From Thermodesulfobacteriota bacterium (lineage in GTDB: Bacteria; Desulfobacterota_D; UBA1144; Nemesobacterales; UBA2774): DNA of 64,000 nucleotides. Positions within the stretch are counted from its first letter, which is position 1, and each line of letters opens with the position of its first letter. A program made the position numbers and the translations under genes. A model generated the notes under the pieces. That model did no database searches. It was not told where the DNA came from and saw nothing but the letters and a program-made list of their open reading frames with translations. Positions 1 through 8,232 of the stretch are shown here, in pieces. The DNA lies in the NCBI GenBank assembly GCA_040754335.1, contig JBFMCV010000002.1, forward strand, positions 558,001 through 622,000. Direction: 5' to 3'.

Positions 1-687
1 ACACCCGTTCGCCCTGAAGCGCAGAACCTGCGCTCGTATATGGTCCCTGTGTCGCTCCTAAGATTTAACCGAATTATGGAGCCAATCCAGAACTGCGCGC
101 CTGTCCTGAGCGTAGTCAAAGGATCGAAGGGTTGAACGGGTTTAACAAAGTGAAAGGAAAAATCCACCCTAGCCTAATTTGGCTTAGGCCACGAACAGCC
201 GCAAATTTATTTACTTTGGTGCCTTTGTCGTTAGGGTGTCCGGTTCTTACGCTTGCTCAGAACCGTTCTTTACGAAAGGAGGGGATGAAATTAATTGCAA
301 ATGATGAGATTGCCGCGCTTTCGGCTCGCAAAGACAGATTAAAGCGAGATGCTGAATAGATCCCGTGTCGTGGCACGGGACATGGTTCAGCATGACAGAT
401 AAATGCAAAAAAGATAGATTTCTCACGTGCGTTCGAAATGACAACGTTGAAAGACGAGATTCCCGATCGGCGTCGGGAATGACAGAAAGGAAGGGACGAG
501 ATTGCCGCGGTCGCTGTGCTCCCTCGCAAAGACACACTTCGACAAGCTCAGGGCGAACGGGTTTAAAAAAGCGAAAGAGAAAATCCTCCCTGACTCTCCT
601 TTTTCTAAGGAGGGAATTAAAGATGAAAAGCAAAAGATGAGATTGCTTCGCTTCGCTCGCAAAGACAAGAATGTAATGTTCCCCCCG
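1..687. repeat. Repeat mosaic with no gene
   Basis: No convincing gene. The segment holds, in order, an inverted L element inside an F repeat (about 5-125), a J element (175-267) inside an A repeat, then C, H, D, G, F, A and G units. Small open frames here are read through repeats. Confidence 0.75.
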
Positions 688-1332
688 TCACACATTCTGG
701 AATACCCATCTCACGCGGCCGACGATTAAATTCCGGTCGAGCTCGTCGAGAGGGACCGGGTAGTCGGCAACCATTTTGTTGTCGCTCTTGATGATGATCT
801 CGCTGGGCGTGATCTCGAGGCGCTTGACGACGTAGCCCTCGTAGGGGAGGTGCAGGCAGTAGATGCCGTTGCTCACGATCTTCTTGTCGTTCGGGTCGAA
901 GCCGACGTAAGCGCCGTTGACGATCGTGGGGTACATGCTGTCCCCTTCGACCTTGAACCCGTTCGTGTAGCTCCGCACGAGCTTCGACGGGAGCGTGACG
1001 CGCTCTATCGGCTCGGCGTCGGGAGAGGTGAGCGGATTACCAGCGCCGGCGAGCTCCCATATCTTTATCTCGACGAGGCTGTCGCCGCCGAAGACGGACG
1101 ATATATCCGGAAGGAACATGTCCCCCTGGCCGCGGCGGAGCCACCTCGGGCTGATGCCGTATATTTTCTCGATGACCTTGAGGAAGTGATCGGGCGGGCG
1201 GGTGCGGCCGGACTCCCAGCTTAGCACCGTGTTGAGTGATTTCCCTATCCCCTTGCCGAACTCCTCCTGCGTCAAGTCGAGCGCTTCCCGCACAAGCTTG
1301 AGCCTCTGCCCTATTTCATTATTGTGATCCAT
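688..1332 (-). CDS. XRE-family repressor with S24 (LexA/CI-like) domain
   Basis: A 214-residue phage-type repressor. An N-terminal helix-turn-helix (about residues 5-60) is followed by a peptidase S24 fold (about 85-205). The catalytic dyad is visible as Ser132 in a GDSM motif and Lys170 in YVVKR, and an AGAG stretch at 95-98 is a plausible self-cleavage site. In this family RecA-stimulated autocleavage relieves repression after DNA damage. The gene diverges from a DUF559 gene. Three dyad sequences in the gap (1345-1446) are likely its operators, so it probably represses itself and the rightward promoter. Start is the ATG at 1332; no strong Shine-Dalgarno is seen. Identity is secure; the set of genes it controls is inferred. 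Confidence 0.93.
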   Translation of the reverse strand: MDHNNEIGQRLKLVREALDLTQEEFGKGIGKSLNTVLSWESGRTRPPDHFLKVIEKIYGISPRWLRRGQGDMFLPDISSVFGGDSLVEIKIWELAGAGNPLTSPDAEPIERVTLPSKLVRSYTNGFKVEGDSMYPTIVNGAYVGFDPNDKKIVSNGIYCLHLPYEGYVVKRLEITPSEIIIKSDNKMVADYPVPLDELDRNLIVGRVRWVFQNV

Positions 1333-1344
1333 TCTGCCCCCTGA

Positions 1345-1446
1345 TTCACAAAACTGTGATTTTACCTATTGACAAATTCCCAGTTCTGTGAATATAATAT
1401 ACATAAACAATATGACAATAGCAATATTAATACACAATACTGTGAA
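1345..1446. promoter_or_regulatory. Three operator dyads for the S24 repressor
   Basis: Three 16-bp sites share the form TTCACA-n4-TGTGAA: 1345-1360 (one mismatch), 1377-1392 (left arm TTCCCA) and 1431-1446 (left arm TACACA). The second lies in the spacer of the rightward promoter. Several half-conserved dyads between divergent genes beside a repressor are typical of a lysogeny-type switch. Binding is inferred. Confidence 0.7.
1369..1398 (+). promoter_or_regulatory. Sigma70-type promoter, operator-overlapped
   Basis: TTGACA at 1369-1374 and TATAAT at 1393-1398 with an 18-bp spacer, both boxes matching consensus. The spacer contains the 1377-1392 operator, so repressor binding should block it. 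It faces the DUF559 gene and the block beyond. Confidence 0.75.
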
Positions 1447-1462
1447 TTGCAAGTGGGGATCA

Positions 1463-1978
1463 ATGGAAATTGTGAACAGAGATGATGAAGGGAGGGGAGA
1501 TTCTTTTGTTCCTTCCCCCTTGAGGGGGGAAGGTGAGGATGGGGGTGAAGTGAATAGAAAGGCCTCCACTGACAATGCTCGCCAATTGAGGAAAAACCTG
1601 ACGGATGCTGAAAAGAAATTATGGAGACATCTACGGTTAAAGAATATTGGAGGAAACAAGTTTCGAAGGCAGCAGCCGATCGGGAAATACATTGTGGATT
1701 TTGTATGTCATGAGAGGAGGCTGGTCGTAGAGGTAGACGGCGGGCAGCATGGAGAGCAAATCGCGTATGACAATGAACGCACAGCCTGGCTCGAATCCGA
1801 AGGCTATCGCGTGCTCAGGTTTTGGAACAATGAGGTGCTTGAGGACGTAGAGATTGTATTGGAGGTAATTGTAAGAGCTTTGGAAGATGACATGCGGTGT
1901 CACCCCCACCTTACTCCTCCCCCCTCAAGGGGGAGGAAAATGAGAAGCACAGCTTGCAAAGTAGGGGAAGTCGGATGA
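1463..1978 (+). CDS. DUF559 (endonuclease-like) protein carrying repeat-derived ends
   Basis: The central region (NARQLRKNLTDAEKKLWRHL... to the FWNNEVL motif) is a DUF559 domain, a family related to Vsr-type PD-(D/E)xK nucleases. Conserved features seen are the IVDFVC strand, the VVEVDGGQH motif and the RVLRFWNNEVL segment. ATG 1463 is preferred because earlier in-frame starts lie almost on the promoter. Residues about 14-29 are encoded by a B repeat (about 1504-1550) and the C-terminal tail by another (about 1900-1945), so both ends of the frame are genomic repeat sequence. A second, broken copy lies at 3130-3551. It is the first gene under the S24-controlled promoter. Biochemical function is unknown. 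Confidence 0.85.
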   Translation: MEIVNRDDEGRGDSFVPSPLRGEGEDGGEVNRKASTDNARQLRKNLTDAEKKLWRHLRLKNIGGNKFRRQQPIGKYIVDFVCHERRLVVEVDGGQHGEQIAYDNERTAWLESEGYRVLRFWNNEVLEDVEIVLEVIVRALEDDMRCHPHLTPPPSRGRKMRSTACKVGEVG

Positions 1979-2063
1979 TGACGGAAATGACGAGATGAGA
2001 TCCTGAAACAATCCTGAAACGAGTCCGGGACATGGTTCAGGATGACAAGGCAGGGGAAGTCGG

Positions 2064-2474
2064 ATGATGACGGGAATGACTATGACGGAATTGACAGGGA
2101 GAGAATGGAGTCTGATGGGACGGATCGAGCACATAACCACGCAGCAGATAATCGGGGAGTGGGGGAGCATAGAGAATTTCGCGGCTTCGCACGGGGTGAG
2201 CCCGGCGTCGACCAAGATGGTGATATACGTGGACGGGGCGAAGAGCAGGCCCGTAGAGGATGCGCTCAGGAAGTACGGGTATCTCAACCTTCTCAGGTTC
2301 GAGAAGGAGCTCCGGAGGAGGGGGCAGACGTTTTCGGGGTACGTCGCGACTGACGGGCTCAACCCGGTGGAGCTGATAGAGACGCTCAGGATGAAGGAGC
2401 CGCACCCTGAGGTGGTGACGGGGCTCAAGAGGAGCGGGCTCTGGGAGGTGCTGGAAACAATTCCGAACGAGTGA
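2064..2474 (+). CDS. Hypothetical phage-associated protein
   Basis: About 136 residues, family not recognised. It is basic and mostly helical, with a segment (about residues 20-60) that could be a helix-turn-helix (TTQQIIGEWGSIENFAASHG). It lies between two DUF559 copies within the repressor-linked block. The first codons overlap a C-type repeat, so the true start may be a later ATG at 2076 or 2082. Codon use resembles neighbouring real genes (AGG, CTC, GAG). Confidence 0.65.
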   Translation: MMTGMTMTELTGREWSLMGRIEHITTQQIIGEWGSIENFAASHGVSPASTKMVIYVDGAKSRPVEDALRKYGYLNLLRFEKELRRRGQTFSGYVATDGLNPVELIETLRMKEPHPEVVTGLKRSGLWEVLETIPNE

Positions 2475-2664
2475 GGAATTGGTCGCCCCTGCTGATGAAG
2501 AGAGGAGTGAATGAATTATGGACGCGATGTTGAGAGAAAGGGAGAGGGGGAGGAGGGTGAATGATGAGTGGGGGTGTGCTTCGACAGGCTCAGCACGAAC
2601 GGGTTTTAAAGAATGAGACCCTGAAACGAGTTCAGGGTGACAAATAAATTGATGGGAGGCGGTC

Positions 2665-2934
2665 ATGAAGTATTCGTTGCTTAGGTACATGAGTTACGCG
2701 GTGCTGGGGTTCGGGTTCCTCTACATGACGTGGCACCTGGGGAGGGCGTATGAGGGGGGCGACGGGCGGGAAGTGACTGTGACGGCGTGCAGGGAGACCG
2801 CAGCCGGGTACGACTGCAGGGCGGTCGACGTCGAGATCGGCGAGCTCAGGCGCGCGTACGAGCGCGCGATGGAGGAAACTACCGGGCCCGTGTCCGTGCG
2901 GAATAATAATTTGCTCGAGCTCACGAAGAGGTGA
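2665..2934 (+). CDS. Small membrane-anchored hypothetical protein
   Basis: 89 residues. One hydrophobic segment (about 8-25, YMSYAVLGFGFLYM) follows a short basic N-terminus. The remainder is soluble with two cysteines (TACRETAAGYDC) and a charged helix (EIGELRRAYERAMEE). A GGGAGG Shine-Dalgarno lies just upstream of the ATG. It is not recognised. Position suggests it belongs to the accessory block. Confidence 0.65.
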   Translation: MKYSLLRYMSYAVLGFGFLYMTWHLGRAYEGGDGREVTVTACRETAAGYDCRAVDVEIGELRRAYERAMEETTGPVSVRNNNLLELTKR

Positions 2935-3129
2935 GACGGGCGGAGGCGGCACTCCTACAGAGACGGTCCCGGAGACGCTCAGGCGGCCAGTCCCCTGGCA
3001 GGCCGGGGCGCCGGGACCGCTTATATATAAGGTAGGGGGGGAGAAAGAACGAGTTTCCTCCCGCTTGGAGGAGAGGAGATTTTAGTTCCTTCCCCCCTTG
3101 AGGGGGAAGGGCAGGATGGGGGGTAAAGG

Positions 3130-3551
3130 ATGAATATAGCCAATGCTCGCCAATTGAGGAAGAACCTGACGGATGCTGAAAAGAAATTATGGAGACATCT
3201 CCGTTTAAAGAATATCGGAGGAAACAAATTCTATTTTGTTTTATGTTAGTTGTTCGCGATGATCACTAGAGATTTATGCATTCAGCAGAGGGCATCCGGT
3301 TGCTCACTTGTTTGCAACCGTGGCAGCATCCAATCGGGAAATATGTAGTGGACTTTGTGTGTCTTGAGAAGAAATTGATAGTCGAAGTGGACGGTGGTCA
3401 ACACAGCGAGAATGTTGCTTATGATTCCGAACGGACAGCGTGGCTTGAATCCTGCGGCTACCGGGTTCTTAGATTCTGGAACAATGAAGTGCTTGAGGAT
3501 GTGAAGGCTGCTTTGGAAGCAATCATAAAAGTTTTAGAAGAAAGTGGATAG
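3130..3551 (+). pseudogene. DUF559 gene split by a J element
   Basis: The 5' part (3130-3231) encodes the same NARQLRKNLTDAEKKLW start as the intact gene at 1463 and runs to GGNKF. The frame then hits a stop inside an inserted segment (3232-3320), after which the DUF559 frame resumes at HPIGKYVVDFV and continues through VDGGQH and RFWNNEVL to a normal end. The insert begins TATTTTG and ends in the hairpin GGTTGC...GCAACC, which is the signature of the J elements found between genes elsewhere. This is direct evidence that a J element has inserted into a gene. Confidence 0.85.
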
Positions 3552-3677
3552 TGTCACCCCCACCTTAATCCTCCCCCCTCAAGGGGGAGGAGATTTTTTT
3601 GATGCCTTCATCATTGAAAGGGTTGGGAAATGTGGTTGTGAGGACCGAATTCCAACGGGACTTATACGGAGACGGAG

Positions 3678-5531
3678 ATGAGCGGGGAGAACTGGGAGAG
3701 TCTGATAACGGAGAAGGGGTTCATGCGCGTGCCGAGGGCGCTCAGGCTGAAGCGAGCGGAGCTCGGGATAACGAACAACGAATATACCATATTGCTCGAC
3801 TATGTGGACTATTATTCGTTCAGCGGGACGATGAACCCGTACAGGCACCTGACCGAGGTGAGCGGGATGAGCGAGAGGGGGATCAGGAGGATCCTGACCT
3901 CGCTCGAAAACAAGGGCCTGCTCAAGCGTGTGGTGAACCTGCACGGGAACGGCAGGACAAAAGGAGTCGTGTTCAGCATAGCTCCTCTGGTCAGGAGGCT
4001 GAAGACCGTCATGAAAAAAATGTCCTCCACAGTGGGGGAAGAAATTGTCCCCTACGTAGGGGAAAAATCCGTCCCCCCAAATACAGGAGAAGAGATTAAT
4101 AAGAGAGAAGAGGATAAGAACACGTCCGTAAAAAACACGGACGTTCGCGCGCGCGAGTGCGGGGATGATTTGAACGTGAAAGAAGCTATGTCCTTGGGAG
4201 AGACTACGGAAGGACGGAATAAAAGACAGATTTCTCACGCTTCAGTTCGAAATGACAAACATGTGGGCACTGACGTCGACGGTGTTTACGACGGTGAGGG
4301 TACAGGAGAGGCGGGAGACACAAGCTGCGGCTTTATACGGGGGACCGGGGGGCCCGATCAGGAGGCTCCGCGCAATGACCGCCGTCCGGCTCGCGAAAGC
4401 GACGCCGTGACCGAGGGAGGCAAGGCGAGTCAAATCCACCTTGCGCGGGCGGGGGAGGGCCCCCAGGGTCTCGTTTCGGGGGAGGAGTACGGACGACAAC
4501 AAAATAAAATCCACCCTAACCCTCCTTTACAAAGGAGGGAATTAAACGCAAAAGATGAGATTGCTACGATTGCTGATTCAGGCGGAGGAGTGATGGATGA
4601 GTCATATCCGGGAACGGGTTCCGCGTCTTTCCGTCCTTCGACAGGCTCAGGACGAACGGTTAATGGTTCAAGTGCTGACCTAAACGATGAGCCTGCTGAA
4701 GTACCCTTAGTACCTCGCAATGACAGGAGAATTGAAAGAGGCGAGTATTCGCCGTCCCGGTGGTACAACGAGGTGTGGAGGGGGCTATACGAGGAGGCGG
4801 CGGGGCAGCCCGCGCTCACGGGCGGGCGGGAGTACGGCGCGGCGGAGACGTATTTCAGGAGGCTCCGGGAGCTCAACCCGGAGATGGAGCCGGGGGAGGT
4901 GTACGAGCTCGCGGGGGAGGGGGCAGCGTTCATGATAGCGTCCCAGCTCGAGGGGGGAGTATTCGGGTGGATGCACAAGCCGCCCGACATATGCATGCTT
5001 GCGAGCCAGGCGCAGTCGGTGGAGTGGCATCTGCGGAAGATGCGGAGGGTGGCGGAATCGCCACGAGATGATGACCCCCACCCTGATCCCCCTTCGCCGA
5101 GGCTTCGGGGGACAAGCCCTCCCCCTGGAAGGGGGAGGGAAATAATTTTAGACGTTGAGGGTTCCGAGAGTTCGGATATAAACGCAGGTTCTGTGCCTTT
5201 CCGTCCTTCGACAGGCTCAGGACGAGCGGGTAACGCCTCACCTGCTGATTCTGGTGGGAGAGAAATGAAGAAATCGTATATGTGCGCAGATTCTGCGCTC
5301 AGAGAAAGATTGCGGGAGGGACAAAATGCAAACGAACAGATCGAGAGGGTTTACGGAGAGCTCAGGGGGATCGAATGCGCATCGCGCAGCGGGGGTTTCG
5401 AAAATGACGGCGGGCGAGATTCAGGGCGGACATTTCGACCCTTCGACCCTTCGACCCTTCGACAAAGCTCAGGACAGGCAGGCTCAGGGCGAACGGTCGA
5501 GCGTCGGGCGCTTCGGCGGGGGAGGGGTTGA
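3678..5531 (+). CDS. Phage replication-like winged-helix protein with in-frame repeats
   Basis: 617 residues. Residues about 10-110 form a winged-helix domain (GITNNEYTILLDYV..., SGMSERGIRRILTSLENKGLL) like those of phage replication initiators or replisome organisers. Residues about 355-460 form a second compact domain (WYNEVWRGLYEEA to HKPPDICMLASQAQSVEWHL). The linker between them and the C-terminal tail are largely genomic repeat DNA read in frame: H (4225-4262), A (4500-4548), F (4631-4660) inside G, B with a nested K piece (5072-5152), and F again at about 5201-5230 and 5436-5500. The frame stays open throughout. GGAGACGGAG precedes ATG 3678. The last 206 bp overlap the next gene. The role in replication is an inference from domain order. 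Confidence 0.75.
   Translation: MSGENWESLITEKGFMRVPRALRLKRAELGITNNEYTILLDYVDYYSFSGTMNPYRHLTEVSGMSERGIRRILTSLENKGLLKRVVNLHGNGRTKGVVFSIAPLVRRLKTVMKKMSSTVGEEIVPYVGEKSVPPNTGEEINKREEDKNTSVKNTDVRARECGDDLNVKEAMSLGETTEGRNKRQISHASVRNDKHVGTDVDGVYDGEGTGEAGDTSCGFIRGTGGPDQEAPRNDRRPARESDAVTEGGKASQIHLARAGEGPQGLVSGEEYGRQQNKIHPNPPLQRRELNAKDEIATIADSGGGVMDESYPGTGSASFRPSTGSGRTVNGSSADLNDEPAEVPLVPRNDRRIERGEYSPSRWYNEVWRGLYEEAAGQPALTGGREYGAAETYFRRLRELNPEMEPGEVYELAGEGAAFMIASQLEGGVFGWMHKPPDICMLASQAQSVEWHLRKMRRVAESPRDDDPHPDPPSPRLRGTSPPPGRGREIILDVEGSESSDINAGSVPFRPSTGSGRAGNASPADSGGREMKKSYMCADSALRERLREGQNANEQIERVYGELRGIECASRSGGFENDGGRDSGRTFRPFDPSTLRQSSGQAGSGRTVERRALRRGRG
4631..4660. repeat. F repeat exemplar (inside a coding frame)
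   Basis: CCGTCCTTCGACAGGCTCAG then GACGAACGG. This copy is read in frame as RPSTGSGRT. The same unit flanks all L elements. Confidence 0.65.
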
Positions 5532-6651
5532 GGGCGCGGGGAGGATGGGCGGCGATTGGCCGCAGAAAATAAAAACTGATGGTGCCGGATATGCGGAGGG
5601 GGCCGGAAGCACACCCCGTTCATACTTCGACAAGCTCAGTACGAACGGGGTTGGCACTAAGGCCGGGCTAAGCAGAGGAGGCGGAGCAGGATCGGGCGCG
5701 GGCGGAGGGGAGGCGCGAGAGAATAACCCGTTCAATCCTTCGACCCTTCGACAAAGCTCAGGACAGGCGGGCTCAGGGCAGGCCAGGCTCAGCACGAACG
5801 GGTTGGGTTGTATGGATGAGTGTAAGGTAACACCCCCACCCCGGCCCTCCCCCCTTGGTAGGGGGAGGGAAGTTGTTGTTGGTGGAGAGGGAAATATATA
5901 TGGAGGAATGACGCCTAAGCGGAAGAGACTGCTCAGGGAGGCGCTGGGGTTCCTTGAAAGCGCGGGGGACAGAGGCGCCGCGAACACGCTCAAGGCGCTC
6001 TTCGCGCTATACGAGACGATAGACCCGTTCGCCGACTACATCAGGGCCGGCGAGAGGGAGTTCTTCCCGGTGCTGAAAGCGGACCGCACGCTCGACCGAT
6101 TCCTCGAAGGGTTCAAATACATCTACTACATACTCAGGCGCGCGGAGGAGAGGGTGAGGCTCGTGAACGCGTTCGACAACTTCTGGGCCAGGTGCACCGC
6201 CTACCTCCGCAAGTGCGGGTATTCGGAGAAATATATATCCGATATATGCGGGCATGACGGTATATTTTACAGGCAGAGCTTCGCCTGGTGGCGGCGCGAG
6301 TACGGGGACCGCGAGGAGGGGTTCGGGCCCATGTACGAGTATTTCCGCGCGTGCTTCGGCATAGAGGGGAACGACGACTACTGCGCCTCGGGAGGGAAGG
6401 ACGGGGTCACGTACGACTGGCGGCGGATGAAGGCGTGCTGCGAGAAGGAGAAGGACCCGCGTGCGGGCGCGGAGACGGTGTTCGTCAAGCCCGCGTGGGA
6501 GGAGTGGTCGGAGGAGACGAGGAGGCGCATGCGGGAGCTCGTGGAGTCTCTCAGGCAGGAGAGGAAGGACGGGCGCACGGGGCCGCCCGAGGCCGACATG
6601 GTCCTCGCGGAGATAAGGAGGAGGAACAGGGAGAGGGGGTATTTTGTGTGA
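5326..6651 (+). CDS. Hypothetical protein with repeat-built N-terminus
   Basis: 441 residues if started at ATG 5326, which has GGGAGGG upstream and overlaps the previous gene in another frame. Residues 1-190 are low-complexity Gly/Ser/Arg sequence encoded by F repeats (about 5430-5490, 5620-5650, 5730-5800) and a B repeat (5829-5873). From about residue 195 a real helical domain begins (RLLREALGFLESAGD), rich in aromatic and Cys residues (YIYYILRRAEERV, DNFWARCTAYLRKCGY, RRMKACCEKEKD). The true start could lie nearer 5908. Family not recognised. It probably functions with the preceding winged-helix protein. Confidence 0.65.
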   Translation: MQTNRSRGFTESSGGSNAHRAAGVSKMTAGEIQGGHFDPSTLRPFDKAQDRQAQGERSSVGRFGGGGVEGAGRMGGDWPQKIKTDGAGYAEGAGSTPRSYFDKLSTNGVGTKAGLSRGGGAGSGAGGGEARENNPFNPSTLRQSSGQAGSGQARLSTNGLGCMDECKVTPPPRPSPLGRGREVVVGGEGNIYGGMTPKRKRLLREALGFLESAGDRGAANTLKALFALYETIDPFADYIRAGEREFFPVLKADRTLDRFLEGFKYIYYILRRAEERVRLVNAFDNFWARCTAYLRKCGYSEKYISDICGHDGIFYRQSFAWWRREYGDREEGFGPMYEYFRACFGIEGNDDYCASGGKDGVTYDWRRMKACCEKEKDPRAGAETVFVKPAWEEWSEETRRRMRELVESLRQERKDGRTGPPEADMVLAEIRRRNRERGYFV

Positions 6652-7429
6652 TGTTCCGATGTAGCGGGAGGTGAGAGTGACGAGATTGCTTCGCTTTGCT
6701 CACACTTCTACTCTTAAATTGTAGGAGTGGCTTCTAGCCGCGACAAACGCGTAGTGTGGATTATGAAAAGAAAAAGAATGGTAAAAGTAATTGATTTTAT
6801 CCTTCTTTTCCTTGATGAAAAGAAGCAAAAATCATCCGACAGAACAGAATTTGCTAAAAATCTCATGTACTCGCTAAATCTTCCAATTCCACCGCATCCC
6901 GTGGAAGATTTTTAACGCTCGTACAATCGATTTTCTTAACGCAAATTCTGTAATGTCGGTAAGAGAAAGGCAAAAGATAGATTTCTCGGCGTTGCCTCGA
7001 AATGACAAAGATGACGAGACTAGAGATCGTAAGCCTGCGGGTGCTCACCCGCGAAATTACGGGTTATCGCCCTGGAGGTTGTATTTTGCGGGGACGTCTT
7101 GGTTTGAACAGGGAAGGAAAAGGAGCAATCTTCTGAGAAATTGTGCGATATGGCCCAAGAAGGGGCAAATGGGACAGGATAGGGGCTGACGGGCGCGGGA
7201 TTTCGCGGTGTATTAGATGACACATCGTAATGATTGCGGGAGGATAGGGAGGAAACAGAACCGGATGCATTATATATGCGTATGACGGGACGAGGGGGGC
7301 GCGCAACTATGCGATTTGATTGAAATTGATAATTTATAACGAAATTAGGGGATAATTGCACATTAATAAGGTATACTATTAAGTTGGTATAGTTTCCCCT
7401 TTTTAAGTGCGGCATCAGGGAAGAATCCG
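6652..7429. repeat. Repeat-filled gap with a MITE copy
   Basis: Contains a degenerate E repeat (about 6722-6750), the MITE copy at 6835-6959 with its left hairpin, an H repeat (about 6975-7010) and a GCGGGTGctcACCCGC hairpin (about 7037-7053). From 7060 to 7429 the sequence is AT-richer and not repetitive; no gene is supported there. Confidence 0.65.
6835..6959. mobile_element. MITE copy 1
   Basis: Left end TCCGACagaACAGAATTTGC and right end GCAAATTCTGTaatGTCGG form terminal inverted repeats. An inner stem (ATCTTCCA ... TGGAAGAT) lies between them. Confidence 0.75.
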
Positions 7430-7804
7430 ATGAAGGCGATCATAAAAAGAAAACTCGCGATTCACATCAGGGAAAAAATATCGCTCGATGCGGGAAGCAA
7501 GGGGGAAATTAGCGGCGGGGGCAACGAAAGACGTATGAAGGCACATTATTTTCACGAGCGGCTGGGTATCAGCTTCAGGGTCATCGGACTACTGTTCGAG
7601 GACGAGAGGTACGAGATATACCATGCCCGCAACAAGAAGTACGACAGGGACCTGATACTCCACTTCCGTAAGGAGAACGGGAGGAGGAGGTTCAACGTCC
7701 CGAACGTTAATTTCGAGAGGCATGCGCAGGCTCAGCAGGTGAAGCCTCCGAAAGAGGTCAACCTGCCCTGGGACAACAGGGTGGAGAAACTGAAGGGTCA
7801 CTAA
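7430..7804 (+). CDS. Hypothetical protein
   Basis: 124 residues, basic, family not recognised. The region from residue 36 (MKAHYFHERLGISFRVIGLLFEDERYEIYHARNKK) looks like a compact alpha/beta domain, while the first 35 residues are less convincing, so the start may be ATG 7535 instead of 7430. CAGGGAAG lies upstream of 7430. It sits in the accessory block, alone between repeat-rich gaps. Confidence 0.55.
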   Translation: MKAIIKRKLAIHIREKISLDAGSKGEISGGGNERRMKAHYFHERLGISFRVIGLLFEDERYEIYHARNKKYDRDLILHFRKENGRRRFNVPNVNFERHAQAQQVKPPKEVNLPWDNRVEKLKGH

Positions 7805-8232
7805 CCGCCGGCCGCGATCGAGGGGACGGGCGCGCAACTTGCGCACCGGGCCGCCGGCCGGGATTTCATCATAACGTTTCTGTGGAGTGGAGCGGGGATT
7901 TTGTGATTCCCGTGACGGGAGGGGTGCGTCCGGGAGGATGAATTGTCATTACCTCCTTTCGTAAAGGAGGGGTAGGGTGGATTTATCCATTCATTTTTAA
8001 ATCCCCCTTAATCCCTCCTTCGACAAGCTCAGGACAGGCTCTTTTTCTAAGGGGGAAATTAAATTGCAAACTCAGGGCATATGAGTGGGTGTAGTGTTGG
8101 TTAAGTAAATGAGCCGGGTAAGAATAGTATATGAGCACACATTGTGTGCCGCCGATTCTGTGCATGTCGCTCAAAAGACAAAACAAAGAGAAAAACGTCG
8201 GGAGATGACACATACTGCGGAGGAGGCGAGCG
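7805..8232. repeat. Repeat-rich gap with F nested in A
   Basis: After the 3' flank of the previous gene there is an A repeat (about 7947-7983), then an A repeat whose loop holds an F unit (about 7999-8057, CTTCGACAAGCTCAGG between TCCCTC and CTCTTTTT). A partial L-like unit with a GCACACATTGTGTGC hairpin follows at about 8128-8165. Confidence 0.65.

Noticed and set aside
132-695. Several overlapping small ORFs at the left edge
   Set aside because: All are read through A, C, F, G and J repeats and have homologous pieces in other intergenic regions.
6727-6915. Small ORF ending in LNLPIPPHPVEDF
   Set aside because: It reads through the MITE; the same peptide pieces appear at MITE copy 3. No ribosome site or domain.
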